A stretch of 61,250 nt of DNA from Planctomycetota bacterium (GCA_016779225.1 JADHNZ010000015.1:1-61250), one strand, 5' to 3'; shown: positions 1 to 8,908, numbered from the stretch's first letter. The notes: generated by a model not told the origin, from the letters alone. Made by a program: numbers and translations.

Positions 1-1312
1 CGGCATAGGACACATGCACCAGGCTCCACAGGAAGGTGAACGAGAGTCCAGCTGCAGCCCCGTAGTCCGGCCACCTCCAGCAGGCCAGCACCAAAACGGC
101 GGTGTTGATGAGCAGACCGGCCGCGCTGATCCAGATGGCCATGCGGAGCTGACCGGTGACCAGGTAGAAGGTGTCGTTCGCGACCGAGAACCCCACCACG
201 GCCGTGCCCGGGAGCAGGATGAGGAAGGACACCCACACCGGGTGCAGATAGTCCTGGGGGAGGAACGAGCGCAGGGCCGGTCGCAGCATAACTGCGGTCG
301 CGAGGAGCCCCACGCCGATCAGGAGCCCTGAGCCGACCGTGGCCCTCCAGTAGACCCGTCGAAGACCGCGTAGGTCCCGCACGCTCGCAAGCTGGCTGAG
401 CACGGGGAGCGCGGTCCGACTGATGCCCTTCATGAACAGGCGCCCCACGTCCACGAGCCGCAGCGCGATGCGCAGGTAGGCCACCCACCGCGGGCTGGCG
501 AAGCGCCCCAGGATCAACGCCGGCAGGATCTGGACACCAAGCGCGTCGATGTTCCGAATGATCCCGACCTTGACGCCGAGCCGGAGCCCCAGACCCCAGG
601 GAGCCTGCCACCCCAGGCGCAGGATCTCCATCGCGGGCGGCAGCGCAAGCTGCCCCGACGCGCGCTCCCGTGCCCACACATCGAGCGCCAGCAATGACCC
701 AAGCAGGCTCGCCGCGACCGTGCCGACACAGGGGCCCAGGGCATCCCCAGTCCACAGAGCCCCCGAGACGACGAGGACCACGCGCAGGAGCTCCTGGCCG
801 TTCTCGATGCGCGCAACGGCGGCCATGCGCCGACTGCCTTCGAGGCCGGCCAAGGCCACCACGCGGGGCAGCTCGAGGAGGGGCGCGCAGCTCAGGATCC
901 CCACGCAGCGCCCGATGAGCTCCACATTCGCTGCGTCGGAGCGGACCCAGAGGGACAGCAGGGCGGGTGCGGCAAGGAGGCCGGCCAGGAGAGTGAGCAG
1001 CGCAAGGGGCGCTCCCACCTTGGCGAGGTAGCCCAGCCAGCGGCCGGCATCCTCACGGCGCCCCTCCCCGAGGCTCCGGGCCACCTGCGAGATGGTCACC
1101 GGCACGAGGCCAAGGTTCAGACAGAACCAGAGCAGGGAGTACGCGGCGACGGCCAGGTAGAACTCCCCCTGCCGGACCGCGCCGAGGACATGGGTGAGGG
1201 CGAGGGTACCTAGGAATCCAAACCCTGAGATCGACAGGCTGCCCAGCTGCAGCACGGTGGAGTCACGCAGGAAGCGACTCCCAAGCGCGCGGCGCAGGGG
1301 GCCAGGGCTCAT
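1..1312 (-). CDS. polysaccharide flippase (MOP/Wzx-like), 3' end outside window
   Basis: Reading the minus strand from the ATG at 1312 gives 437 residues with no stop before the window edge, so the C-terminus is missing. The product is hydrophobic, with repeated membrane segments separated by short Arg-rich loops (for example around residues 20-70, 95-125, 170-210 and 330-437). This layout fits the multidrug/oligosaccharidyl-lipid/polysaccharide (MOP) flippases that move lipid-linked sugar repeat units across the inner membrane. The start codon overlaps the stop of the FkbM methyltransferase upstream (ATGA), so the two are translationally coupled and probably belong to an extracellular glycan cluster continuing to the left. 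Substrate cannot be told from sequence. Confidence 0.8.
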   Translation of the reverse strand, partial: MSPGPLRRALGSRFLRDSTVLQLGSLSISGFGFLGTLALTHVLGAVRQGEFYLAVAAYSLLWFCLNLGLVPVTISQVARSLGEGRREDAGRWLGYLAKVGAPLALLTLLAGLLAAPALLSLWVRSDAANVELIGRCVGILSCAPLLELPRVVALAGLEGSRRMAAVARIENGQELLRVVLVVSGALWTGDALGPCVGTVAASLLGSLLALDVWARERASGQLALPPAMEILRLGWQAPWGLGLRLGVKVGIIRNIDALGVQILPALILGRFASPRWVAYLRIALRLVDVGRLFMKGISRTALPVLSQLASVRDLRGLRRVYWRATVGSGLLIGVGLLATAVMLRPALRSFLPQDYLHPVWVSFLILLPGTAVVGFSVANDTFYLVTGQLRMAIWISAAGLLINTAVLVLACWRWPDYGAAAGLSFTFLWSLVHVSYA

Positions 1313-2052
1313 GCGGGGTCCGCGGCCTCAGGCAGGAACAGGATGTCCGCGATCCACTCCATCGAGGAGAGATCCTGCTCCTGATAGCCGATCTCGAACA
1401 GGCGCCGCACCACGGCGTCCTGCTCCGCCCAGCGGGTGTGGAACTCACGGTTGAGCAGCTCACTGAGGATCGGCGGCCGCTGCCCGGTTCGCTCCAGGAA
1501 GGGCACCAGGCCCTTCAGGACCGCGTAGTCGAAGCCCTCGGTGTCCGTCTTCACGAACGCGACCTCCTCGATGCCGTGCTCGCGCGCGAACGCGTCCCAG
1601 GTGGTGCAGCGGATCCGCTCCTCCTCGATCTCCGTCTCCGGGAAGATCCGCGCGTTGTCCCGCTCATCGAAGATCAGCTCCGTCACCACGGAGTTGCCTC
1701 CGTAGTTGTGAGCCGTCTTGAAGATGGTCCGCTCCTCGATGGCGTCGGACAGCGCGAGTTGATGGACCTCGACGCGGGGGTCGCTGGCGAAGCGCTGTTC
1801 GCACAGCGCGTGGTACTTCGCCACGGGCTCGAACAGGACCGCCCGCAGGCCGGGCCGTCGCTCCAGGACCGCCTGGGTGAAGAGTCCGATGTTGGCGCCC
1901 ACATCCACGAGCAGGCCCTCCTCTGGGAGGTGCGGGAGGATGCGCTCGACCTCCTGGCGGACCACCTCGGCGTGGCCGTCGGCCCACTCCTCGAGGGTCT
2001 TCCGGCGCTGCCCGCGGAGGCGGCGCGCCCAGCTACGGAGGCGATCCAACAT
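1309..2052 (-). CDS. FkbM family SAM-dependent methyltransferase
   Basis: About 247 residues from the ATG at 2052; an upstream in-frame start at 2112 would add 20 residues without family resemblance. A Rossmann methyltransferase motif (V-D-V-G-A-N-I-G, about residues 47-54) binds S-adenosylmethionine. The later V-K-T-D-T-E-G segment is typical of the FkbM family, which O-methylates sugars or polyketides. The ATGA overlap with the flippase gene suggests it methylates a sugar of the same exported glycan. That substrate is inferred from the neighbour only. Confidence 0.85.
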   Translation of the reverse strand: MLDRLRSWARRLRGQRRKTLEEWADGHAEVVRQEVERILPHLPEEGLLVDVGANIGLFTQAVLERRPGLRAVLFEPVAKYHALCEQRFASDPRVEVHQLALSDAIEERTIFKTAHNYGGNSVVTELIFDERDNARIFPETEIEEERIRCTTWDAFAREHGIEEVAFVKTDTEGFDYAVLKGLVPFLERTGQRPPILSELLNREFHTRWAEQDAVVRRLFEIGYQEQDLSSMEWIADILFLPEAADPA

Positions 2053-2170
2053 CACAGGGACCCTATCGGCGGGTCGGGCAGAGGATCTTGCAGGTCTCCG
2101 GAGGGCATGCAAGAGGCTTGGTGTGTCCCGGCCCCCTCGGTGAATCCGGCTTCCCTCTCGGCCTCGGCCC

Positions 2171-3850
2171 TCAGGCCCCGCCGGCGAGACTCAGGAGAGC
2201 CGCCCGCTGCTCCGCCCCAGAGGCTGCTCGCAGGCCCCGGACCTGCCTTGCCTCCTCCTCGGTCGCCCGTGCCACCTCCGCCAGCAGGCGCTCCTGAGCG
2301 CCCCGGGCGCCTCGATCGCTCCAGGCCCCCATGGCCAGCCGCCATCCGGCCGCACCGGCCACCCCCACCAAGAGGGTGTCCACGAGCCCGTCCACCCCGA
2401 AGCCTGGGCCCGTGACCATGCCGAGCAGCGCAAGCGCCACGGCCCTGAGCGCCAGGAGCGCGAGGGGAAGCTCGAGGAGCATGCGAGCAATGAAGAGACC
2501 CACTCGGGACCCTCCCGCCTGCTGGGTCGCCTCCCAGGAGGCCTGCGCCGCGGACAGCGCGCCTCGGCTCCGGCCCACCCAAGCCTCAAGCGCCTCCTCG
2601 CCAGCCGCGGCTCCGAGCCGCGCGACCTCGATGAGCTCGGGTTCGGAGAGCAGGCCGGGGGTCATGGGTTCCGGTCCCTGGCGCCTGGACGCCAGCACCC
2701 CCGCGGCCAGTGCGCCGGCCCCCACGAGGGGGCTCCGGCGCAGGAGCAGCCCGCCCGTGGCAAGCGCCCCCAGCTGCCCCCAGCTGCGGCGCAGCAGTGC
2801 ACCGCCGAGGCCCCGAAGACCCTCGGCGAGGCCCTGTCGAGAGACGGTTCTCCAGCCGCCCGCAGACGCCTCGACCGAGGCCTGCACGCGGAGCGCGAGC
2901 CCCTCGCTCCAGCGAGCCAGGGCGCCGTCGAGCGCCGCGGTCTCCTCCTGCTCACGCGAAGCGAGCCGCGCGGCCGCGCGCTGGGCCAGGCGCGAGAGCC
3001 GGTCCTCCGCACCCTCCGCGTTCGCCTGCAGCAGGCGCCCGAGCGCCCCGGCCCGCAGCTCCCGACCGAGCACCGCACGCAGAGTGCCCCACTCCACCGC
3101 TGCGTCACCCGAGTCCCTCCCTGGCGGGGCCCCGACGCCTTCGGCCGCTTCGGCGCCGGGCGTTCGCCTGCCATCCACGGGCAGGACCGCCGCAGGGGCC
3201 TGGCCCAGCGCCTCCGCCAGAACGCCGTGGAGCTGCTCGAGGAGAGCCTCCCGATCCTCGAGGGAGTGTGCCTCCACATGCCCGAGGATGCCCACCACCC
3301 GCCGACGGCCCAGGAAGCGTGCCAAGAACCGGAGGCCCGCGAGCTCCACGATCCCCTGCGGATGCGTCACGACCAGAACGAGGTCCGCACGCTCCACAAG
3401 CTCACAGGAGAGCTGCCGATGCTCCTGCGCGTGACTGTTGTGGTCGGGTCCATCCACGAGCACGACCGGCGCCTCGAAGGAGCCGAGGGAGCGCACGCGT
3501 CGCACCTCGCCCCTGGAGCAAAGCGCGTGACCGAGCAGCTCCTCCGCAAGGCCCGGCTCGGCCTCGGCCGCGATCAGTCCCCGGGTGGTGGGGCGCACCG
3601 CGCTGACCTCTGACGCTTGCTCGCCCAAGAGGGCATTGAAGAGAGAGGACTTCCCCGCGCCACTGGGCCCCACGAGGGCCACGACTCCGGCGGGCCGTGC
3701 ACGCTGTGCTGCGCGCTCCAGGTCCTCGAGAAGCGAACGTGCCTCTGCAGCATCCCCCTCCCCAAGCACCGGCTCCAGGGCCTCGAGGGCTCTGCGCCGG
3801 GCCTGCAGCCCCTGGGCCAGATTCAGGCGCCACTCGGTCACCCCGCTCAT
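2171..3850 (-). CDS. dynamin-like membrane GTPase, second of a coupled pair
   Basis: A 559-residue P-loop GTPase. Walker A is G-P-S-G-A-G-K-S-S (about 61-69), the switch I threonine is in P-T-T-R-G (87-91), and the G3 position reads D-G-P-D (133-136). No N/T-K-x-D G4 motif is evident; that part of the strand reads G-H-V-E-A-H. Two long hydrophobic stretches lie near residues 345-390 and 455-500, followed by an Ala/Glu/Arg-rich helical tail. Large size, membrane hairpins and helical bundles suit a bacterial dynamin-like or YfjP-type GTPase acting on membranes. Its ATG overlaps the stop of the next GTPase upstream by four bases (ATGA), so the two are made together and may work as a heteromer. 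Function is inferred. Confidence 0.7.
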   Translation of the reverse strand: MSGVTEWRLNLAQGLQARRRALEALEPVLGEGDAAEARSLLEDLERAAQRARPAGVVALVGPSGAGKSSLFNALLGEQASEVSAVRPTTRGLIAAEAEPGLAEELLGHALCSRGEVRRVRSLGSFEAPVVLVDGPDHNSHAQEHRQLSCELVERADLVLVVTHPQGIVELAGLRFLARFLGRRRVVGILGHVEAHSLEDREALLEQLHGVLAEALGQAPAAVLPVDGRRTPGAEAAEGVGAPPGRDSGDAAVEWGTLRAVLGRELRAGALGRLLQANAEGAEDRLSRLAQRAAARLASREQEETAALDGALARWSEGLALRVQASVEASAGGWRTVSRQGLAEGLRGLGGALLRRSWGQLGALATGGLLLRRSPLVGAGALAAGVLASRRQGPEPMTPGLLSEPELIEVARLGAAAGEEALEAWVGRSRGALSAAQASWEATQQAGGSRVGLFIARMLLELPLALLALRAVALALLGMVTGPGFGVDGLVDTLLVGVAGAAGWRLAMGAWSDRGARGAQERLLAEVARATEEEARQVRGLRAASGAEQRAALLSLAGGA

Positions 3851-5448
3851 GGGTCCACCTCCTCACCGAGGGAGCGCAGCGCGAGGGCCACGCTCTCCTC
3901 TGCGCGGCTCAAGCCCAGAAGCTCGCCCCGCAGGGCCTCCTCACACCGGCTCCAGAGGCTCGCCTCAAGGTGCTCCTCGAGCCGGGCTGCCGCCCGGCGC
4001 GCCCAGCGCGTCCGTGCCTCCTCCGCCACGGAGGCGCCAAGGTGGGAGGCCAAGCGCTCCAGCCAGGCCGAGCTGAGGATGCCGAGCCCCCCCACCACGA
4101 GGTCCGAACCCAAGCCGCCGGTCTTCAGGGCGATCAGCGAACCCAAGGCCATCGGCGTGGTCAGCACGAGGTCCATCTGGAGCTGCAGGGCGGCCTCTCC
4201 ACCGCGCTCGCTCAGGGCACCCTCCAGCAGGACGCGCAGCTCCTCTCGGAAGGCCGCACGGTCAGAGGCTGGCGCAGGAGTGGGCGTGCGCCCCGCGTCG
4301 AGGGCCTCCCCACGACGGACCGGGCGCAGCCACTGCTCGAGCGGCTCGCTGCACGCGGGGCCGACCCCCGCAGCGAGGGCCTCGCGCAGGTGGCCCTCGA
4401 GACGCCGCAGGAGACCGGGCAGATGGACCTCGAGGGCACGCCGCTCGGCTCCGTGCAGGTCGAGACCCACCGCCTCGGGGCTCTTCCGCAGGAAGCGTCC
4501 CAGACGCGCCGTGCCCGAGCGAAGGGCGCGGCGGAGCGGATGGACACGCGGATCGAGGAGCTCGCGCAGGGCGAGGACCGCCTCCTCCAACGGAAGCGCC
4601 TGCATCGCGACGCCGTGGCCCACCTCACGCAGGTCCGCGCGCGCGCGGTCCAGCAGGGCCTGCAGCCGCTCGCGGCGCTGACCGATGCGCCTGAGCAGCG
4701 CCTCTCCCTCACGGAGCGTGTGCCTGCGCAGCGCCGCACGCCCTTGGCGCAAGCCCGCCAGGTCCACCGCTCGCGTGGCGAGGTCCTCATGAAGGCTGGT
4801 TCGCATGGGACCGGGATCCACTCGCAGGGGCGCGGCGCCCTCCCACGAGTAGGTCGCCACGGGCCCCGAGCCCAGCTGAGCCCCGAGCGCCGTGGAGATC
4901 CGCCGTGCCTCGAGGTCGTCACCGCCGCGCACCACGAGCAGCCACGGCACTCCGCGGTCGATGACCTCCAAGCCGATGAACTCGTGCACGCGGGCGTTCG
5001 CATAGACGAGCGGGGTGACGACCAGCGCCACGAGGTCCGCAGCGCGCACGGCATGCGCCGCGCGCAGGTGATGATCCTCGCAGTGGCCGTCGAAGTCGGG
5101 CGTATCGGCAAGCAGCCAGCCATGGTCCTGCTCGACCGCACCACCCGACTCGCTGCCCTCGAGCCAGGCTCGGGGGTCCCCCGCAGCGCCGTGGATGACC
5201 ACTCGAGTGGTGGCACCTCCAAGCGCGCTTGGTTCGGCTTCACGGGCCCCCAGCAGCCGCACCAGGCTCGTCTTGCCGGCGTTGTTCGGCCCCACGACCA
5301 CGAGGCACGGAGCACGCGCAGACTGCAGGGCGGCCATCCCGGCGCGCACGGACGCCCGCCAATCCCGGAGCTGCTCGCGCAGGGCCGGGTCCAGGTGGGC
5401 TCCGTGGCCCCCGGACACCCGCGCCTCGACAGGCTGGATGGAGGTCAT
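3847..5448 (-). CDS. dynamin-like GTPase, first of a coupled pair
   Basis: A 533-residue P-loop GTPase with Walker A G-P-N-N-A-G-K-T-S (53-61), switch threonines near 80-81 and G3 D-T-P-D (115-118). A long helical middle rich in Arg, Leu and Glu follows, then one hydrophobic stretch near residues 410-445 and a charged helical C-terminus. It resembles its downstream neighbour in architecture but not closely in sequence, so this is a diverged pair, not a recent duplication. The start overlaps the stop of the ASPIC/UnbV-redoxin gene (ATGA at 5445-5448) and the end overlaps the second GTPase in the same way. This coupling suggests one functional unit. Bacterial dynamin-like proteins often occur as adjacent unequal pairs that co-assemble; membrane remodelling here is inference. 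Confidence 0.7.
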   Translation of the reverse strand: MTSIQPVEARVSGGHGAHLDPALREQLRDWRASVRAGMAALQSARAPCLVVVGPNNAGKTSLVRLLGAREAEPSALGGATTRVVIHGAAGDPRAWLEGSESGGAVEQDHGWLLADTPDFDGHCEDHHLRAAHAVRAADLVALVVTPLVYANARVHEFIGLEVIDRGVPWLLVVRGGDDLEARRISTALGAQLGSGPVATYSWEGAAPLRVDPGPMRTSLHEDLATRAVDLAGLRQGRAALRRHTLREGEALLRRIGQRRERLQALLDRARADLREVGHGVAMQALPLEEAVLALRELLDPRVHPLRRALRSGTARLGRFLRKSPEAVGLDLHGAERRALEVHLPGLLRRLEGHLREALAAGVGPACSEPLEQWLRPVRRGEALDAGRTPTPAPASDRAAFREELRVLLEGALSERGGEAALQLQMDLVLTTPMALGSLIALKTGGLGSDLVVGGLGILSSAWLERLASHLGASVAEEARTRWARRAAARLEEHLEASLWSRCEEALRGELLGLSRAEESVALALRSLGEEVDP

Positions 5449-7136
5449 CTCCCCTCGTCCGGATCCAAGTCCGCCGCCTTGCGCTCGAATGCGCGCAGCA
5501 TCTGATCCAGCTGCTGCGCCGCCTCAGGAGAGAGTGCCTCCAGCCGTGCGCGTGCGGCCCCCGCGGAGGCCTGCTCGCCGGCCTGCACCAGGGCGAAGGT
5601 GAGGCCCAGGAGGACCTCTGCACTCTCGGGCTGGAGGCGCTCCAAGGCCCGCCAGGCGGCCACGGCGCCAAGCCAATCCCCCTCCACGGTCGCCATGCTG
5701 GCGCTCAGCCGGAGGGCCTCCACATCAGCAGGGCTCTCCGCCAGGAGACGGGCGCACAGGCTGCGTGCCGCAGCCCGATCCCCCTGCGCCCATCGGGTCC
5801 GGATGACGGGGAGCAGGACCCGCGGATCCCACCGTCCGCTCTCGGCCAGGGCCCGCCGCGCAAGCTCCTCGGCGGGCTCCGCCAGACCGCGCCGGTGGAG
5901 GAGCTCGACTAGCCCCTCCGCGCCGAGCTCCTCGGCAGGCTCGAACCAGCGGCCACCCGCGAGCCCGGCGAGCCTCCTCCGCACGGCAGGCTCCACATCG
6001 TTGGCAAAGCCGAGGTCCCGCGTCACCTGCTCGAGGTCGGGCGCACCACGGTGAAGCACCACGAGCCGACCCCGCGGATCGAGGACGAACAGCGACGGAA
6101 GCGCCAAGGGAGCATCCGAGTCGGAGAGCAGGCCCTCCACCGCCTCGAGGATGCGAAGGGTCTGCTCCTCAGCCCGAAGGTAGCCACCGCCCCACCCGGC
6201 CTTGAGGAGCAACCCCTGGCCGCGAAGCGCCTCGGTCTCCGGATCCGCATGGAGCGCGAGAACCCGCACGCCGTCCCGCCGCCACTCTTCCGCGGCTCGG
6301 GCCAGGGCAGGAAGCTCCGCAACGCAGGTGCCGCAGTCCGCACTGAAGAGCGCGAGCACCGTGGGTCCCGCCGCACGGGCCGGAGCCAGGGCCCTGGCGA
6401 TCCCGGTGCCCTCGACGCCCCTCAGCGCCGGGAGGGGGAGCGGACTGCGGAGAACCACGCGCCCTCCCATGCCACCCGACGCGGCCGGCGAGGACTCGCC
6501 CTCGCGAGAGGGCGCACTCGGGGGGGTCCAGCGCACGGCGCTCCCCCGGCCCCTTGCGAGGGTGAACCATCCATTGGGCATGACGCCCTCGAAATCCTCG
6601 CGCTCCCCGTCAGGCCAAGTGACAGTCACGCGCAGCGGCGCATCCCCTCGCGCAGCCAGGTGCTCCCAGGGCCCCGTCTGGCCAAGGAACCCGTCCCCGG
6701 CCCGCCGAGTCCGCACCTGCAGCCCGACCCCGTCCCGCACCTCGATCCGCGCGCCAATCCCGTCGCGCGCCTCGGGGGGACCCAGCAGGCGCAGGGCCAC
6801 AAAGGGCCTGCGCTCGGCCTCCCCTAGGCGGTTCTCCAAGATGCGCAGCCGAGGCTCCCCTCGACCGCTTCGCAGCAGATCCAGGTCCCCGTCATAGTCC
6901 AGGTCCAGTGGCAGCACGGAGCGGCCGTCATCCTCGAGGTCGAGGCCACTCACCCACGAGACATCGAGGAACTGACCTCCACCGAGGCCCTGGTACGCCG
7001 TGTCGCGCTCGTGACCCGACCAAGACAGCCCCCTCCTCAGGTGCCGCGAGACCGCGGCCCAGCCGAGCAGATAGGGGTCCGCCTCGGGATCCACCGACCT
7101 TGGAGTCTGCGACACGACCTGCCGCCAGAAGTAGCT
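5445..7136 (-). CDS. C-terminal part (after the in-frame UGA) of an ASPIC/UnbV, redoxin and TPR protein
   Basis: This is the continuation, in the same frame, of the gene at 7137-8852. Codons directly after the UGA read S-Y-F-W-R-Q-V-V-S-Q-T-P and run on with no break. Numbered from the upstream ATG with the UGA as residue 572, it carries the rest of the repeat region, an ASPIC/UnbV domain (about 685-765, with T-W-P-D-G), a thioredoxin-like fold with C-G-T-C at 840-843, and C-terminal TPR-like helices (about 970-1135). If the UGA were a true stop, translation would need an internal start such as the GTG at 7115, which has no convincing ribosome site and would begin in the middle of a repeat. 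I therefore read 5445-8852 as one recoded gene of about 1,135 residues. A decayed gene is the alternative. Confidence 0.75.
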   Translation of the reverse strand, partial: SYFWRQVVSQTPRSVDPEADPYLLGWAAVSRHLRRGLSWSGHERDTAYQGLGGGQFLDVSWVSGLDLEDDGRSVLPLDLDYDGDLDLLRSGRGEPRLRILENRLGEAERRPFVALRLLGPPEARDGIGARIEVRDGVGLQVRTRRAGDGFLGQTGPWEHLAARGDAPLRVTVTWPDGEREDFEGVMPNGWFTLARGRGSAVRWTPPSAPSREGESSPAASGGMGGRVVLRSPLPLPALRGVEGTGIARALAPARAAGPTVLALFSADCGTCVAELPALARAAEEWRRDGVRVLALHADPETEALRGQGLLLKAGWGGGYLRAEEQTLRILEAVEGLLSDSDAPLALPSLFVLDPRGRLVVLHRGAPDLEQVTRDLGFANDVEPAVRRRLAGLAGGRWFEPAEELGAEGLVELLHRRGLAEPAEELARRALAESGRWDPRVLLPVIRTRWAQGDRAAARSLCARLLAESPADVEALRLSASMATVEGDWLGAVAAWRALERLQPESAEVLLGLTFALVQAGEQASAGAARARLEALSPEAAQQLDQMLRAFERKAADLDPDEGR

Positions 7137-7139
7137 TCA
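7106..7139 (-). promoter_or_regulatory. in-frame UGA with SECIS-like hairpin (candidate selenocysteine site)
   Basis: On the minus strand the in-frame TGA (7139-7137) is followed after seven bases by a hairpin. TCTG (7129-7126) pairs with CAGA, a single G bulges, CGGCA pairs with TGTCG (one G-T wobble), and the five-base loop is GGTCG (7119-7115). The loop starts 17 bases after the TGA. In the E. coli fdhF SECIS element the loop begins with GGUC 18 bases after the UGA, so spacing, bulge and loop start all match the bacterial pattern. The coding frame is open for about 560 codons on both sides. No selA, selB or tRNA-Sec gene lies in the window, so decoding ability is unproven. Confidence 0.65.
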
Positions 7140-8852
7140 CAAGTCGTCGAGCCGCTCCCCCGTCACGAAACCCGCGGGGCAGGTGATGTCCAGGACCCCA
7201 TCGAGATCCAGATCCACGAGCCGTCCTCCCCAGGCCCAGCGCCCCATGGCCGCACCGCCCGCGCCGGCCAACTCTCGGAAGCCCCCCTCCGAGCGGCGCA
7301 GGAACAGGCTGTTCCCACGAGCGTGCCGGGCCATGGCCTGACGCAGGACGCCGCCCTCCCCGCCGAGGAACCCAGGCTGGGTGGTGATGCGGCCACCCGC
7401 CGAGCTGAACATGTTCGACACGAACAGATCCTCGAGGCCGTCCTCGTTCACATCCCCGAGGCTGGCCCCCATCCCGGCAGCCACATCGCGCACCCCAAGC
7501 GCCTCGGCTCGCTCGACGAAGCGCCCGCCCTCAGAGATCCAGAGCTGGTTGCTCCCGAAGTCGTTCACCACATAGAGGTCCTGGTCCCCATCCGCGTCGG
7601 CATCCAGCCAGGTCGCGGCGAAGGTGAAGCGGGCGTTGTCGGCATCCAGCCCGACCTCCGCGGTCACATCGCGGAAGCGCAGGCCGCCCTCATTCCGGAG
7701 AAGGTGATTCGCCGCTCCGTTCTGAGCATCGTGATAGGGCATTGGTGCCCCGGAGCCGTTGTAGGGCGAGACATAACCGCAGACGAAGAGATCGAGGTCG
7801 CCGTCGCCGTCCGCGTCGCCCGCGGCCAGGCTGGTCACCGCGTCACAGGGAAGCTCCTGCGCAAGCGTGAATGGACGCCCCGTCATCACCAGGACCCTGG
7901 ATCCAACGGCGAGGATCGCCTCTTGCAGCCCGTCGCCATCGAGGTCGACGAACAGTCCACAGGCCGTGCTGTCGAGGAGATCCAGGCCGAGGCGAGGCGC
8001 ACGATCGACGAGCCGACCCTGACCATCCGGGACAAGCAGGAGGTTCGGTACGCCACCGGGTCCGGGGACGAAGACCTCCACGCGGCCGTCAAGGTCCAGG
8101 TCCGCGGCGCTCACACCGTGGTGCCCCAGCAGGCCCACCCCGAGCCGGGTGTCGAGGTCCCTACGCAGAGTGGCCGTGGAGGGACGCAGCAGCGCGGCAC
8201 TCGCTGGATCCAGCCAGGTCGCCAGCTCGACCTCCTCAAATCCCTGCTCCCTCTGCAGGCGCGCCACGCGACTCCAGGAGAGAAGGGTGACCTCAGTGGG
8301 CGCGGAGAGCCCTGCGCCAGCCTCCAGCGCGGCTGGATGGACTGCCTCCACCTCCAGCACGACCTGCTGTGCCCTCCCGGCTCCGCGGACCTCCACGCGG
8401 ACGGTGGCCCTGAGCTCCTCGCCCTCGGGAGCCAGGGCCACGACCTTGATCTTGAACCCGGCATCCGGACCCAGCCCGGCGAGGAGGCCCCCAAGGCCCA
8501 CCGCCACCGACGGAGCTGCAAGAGGCGAGGCCCCGGCGCGCAGCCGCTGCCACTCCCAGGTCCCCTGCCCCTGCTCAAGCAGCTCGGGCTCGAGCCCGAG
8601 GCGCACCTCCCCCAGCCACGGGTCGAGCCCCGCAAGGTTGCCCTCCAGGACACCCCCGACGAGGGCCTTCCAGCGCGCCCCGAGCTCCGAGGCGAAGACC
8701 TCCGTGCTCCACCCGTCGGAGCGCGGGTCGAAGCGCTGCAGCTCCTCCCGCAGCGCCGGCGCGAGCGGCTCCTGGCCGGGGAGAACCAGCTGGGAGCCCT
8801 GGCCCTCCTGGAGGCAGGCGGGCAGCGCGAGAGCCGTCAGGAGCGCCAGCAT
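7137..8852 (-). CDS. N-terminal FG-GAP part (up to the in-frame UGA) of a likely selenoprotein lipoprotein
   Basis: From the ATG at 8852 the product opens with a short signal peptide and a lipobox-like L-P-A-C at residues 10-13, so it is probably a lipoprotein facing the periplasm or cell surface. After about 200 residues come repeated FG-GAP/VCBS blades with calcium-type D-x-D-x-D-G loops (for example D-L-D-G-D-G, D-A-D-G-D-G-D and D-V-N-E-D-G). The frame meets TGA after L-D-D-L in the middle of the repeat domain, which is not a natural end for a propeller. The same frame continues as the second half at 5445-7136. Read through, the whole is a CRTAC1-like repeat protein with ASPIC/UnbV, redoxin and TPR parts. 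It heads an operon with two dynamin-like GTPases. Confidence 0.8.
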   Translation of the reverse strand: MLALLTALALPACLQEGQGSQLVLPGQEPLAPALREELQRFDPRSDGWSTEVFASELGARWKALVGGVLEGNLAGLDPWLGEVRLGLEPELLEQGQGTWEWQRLRAGASPLAAPSVAVGLGGLLAGLGPDAGFKIKVVALAPEGEELRATVRVEVRGAGRAQQVVLEVEAVHPAALEAGAGLSAPTEVTLLSWSRVARLQREQGFEEVELATWLDPASAALLRPSTATLRRDLDTRLGVGLLGHHGVSAADLDLDGRVEVFVPGPGGVPNLLLVPDGQGRLVDRAPRLGLDLLDSTACGLFVDLDGDGLQEAILAVGSRVLVMTGRPFTLAQELPCDAVTSLAAGDADGDGDLDLFVCGYVSPYNGSGAPMPYHDAQNGAANHLLRNEGGLRFRDVTAEVGLDADNARFTFAATWLDADADGDQDLYVVNDFGSNQLWISEGGRFVERAEALGVRDVAAGMGASLGDVNEDGLEDLFVSNMFSSAGGRITTQPGFLGGEGGVLRQAMARHARGNSLFLRRSEGGFRELAGAGGAAMGRWAWGGRLVDLDLDGVLDITCPAGFVTGERLDDL

Positions 8853-8908
8853 GTCCGGATTCTAGAGAGTGCAGGACCCGCGACGCGTGGTCGGCTGCTC
8901 CAGATGCA

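Noticed and set aside
2087-2113. Inverted repeat CTTGCA/TGCAAG between the second GTPase and the FkbM gene.
   Set aside because: Six pairs with a 15-base loop and no T run; too weak to call a terminator.
7115-7139. Reading the two halves of the ASPIC/UnbV gene as separate genes or as a frameshift pseudogene.
   Set aside because: Both halves are in the same frame with no length change and both stay open; the second half has no plausible start and begins inside a repeat. A single stop mutation cannot be fully excluded.
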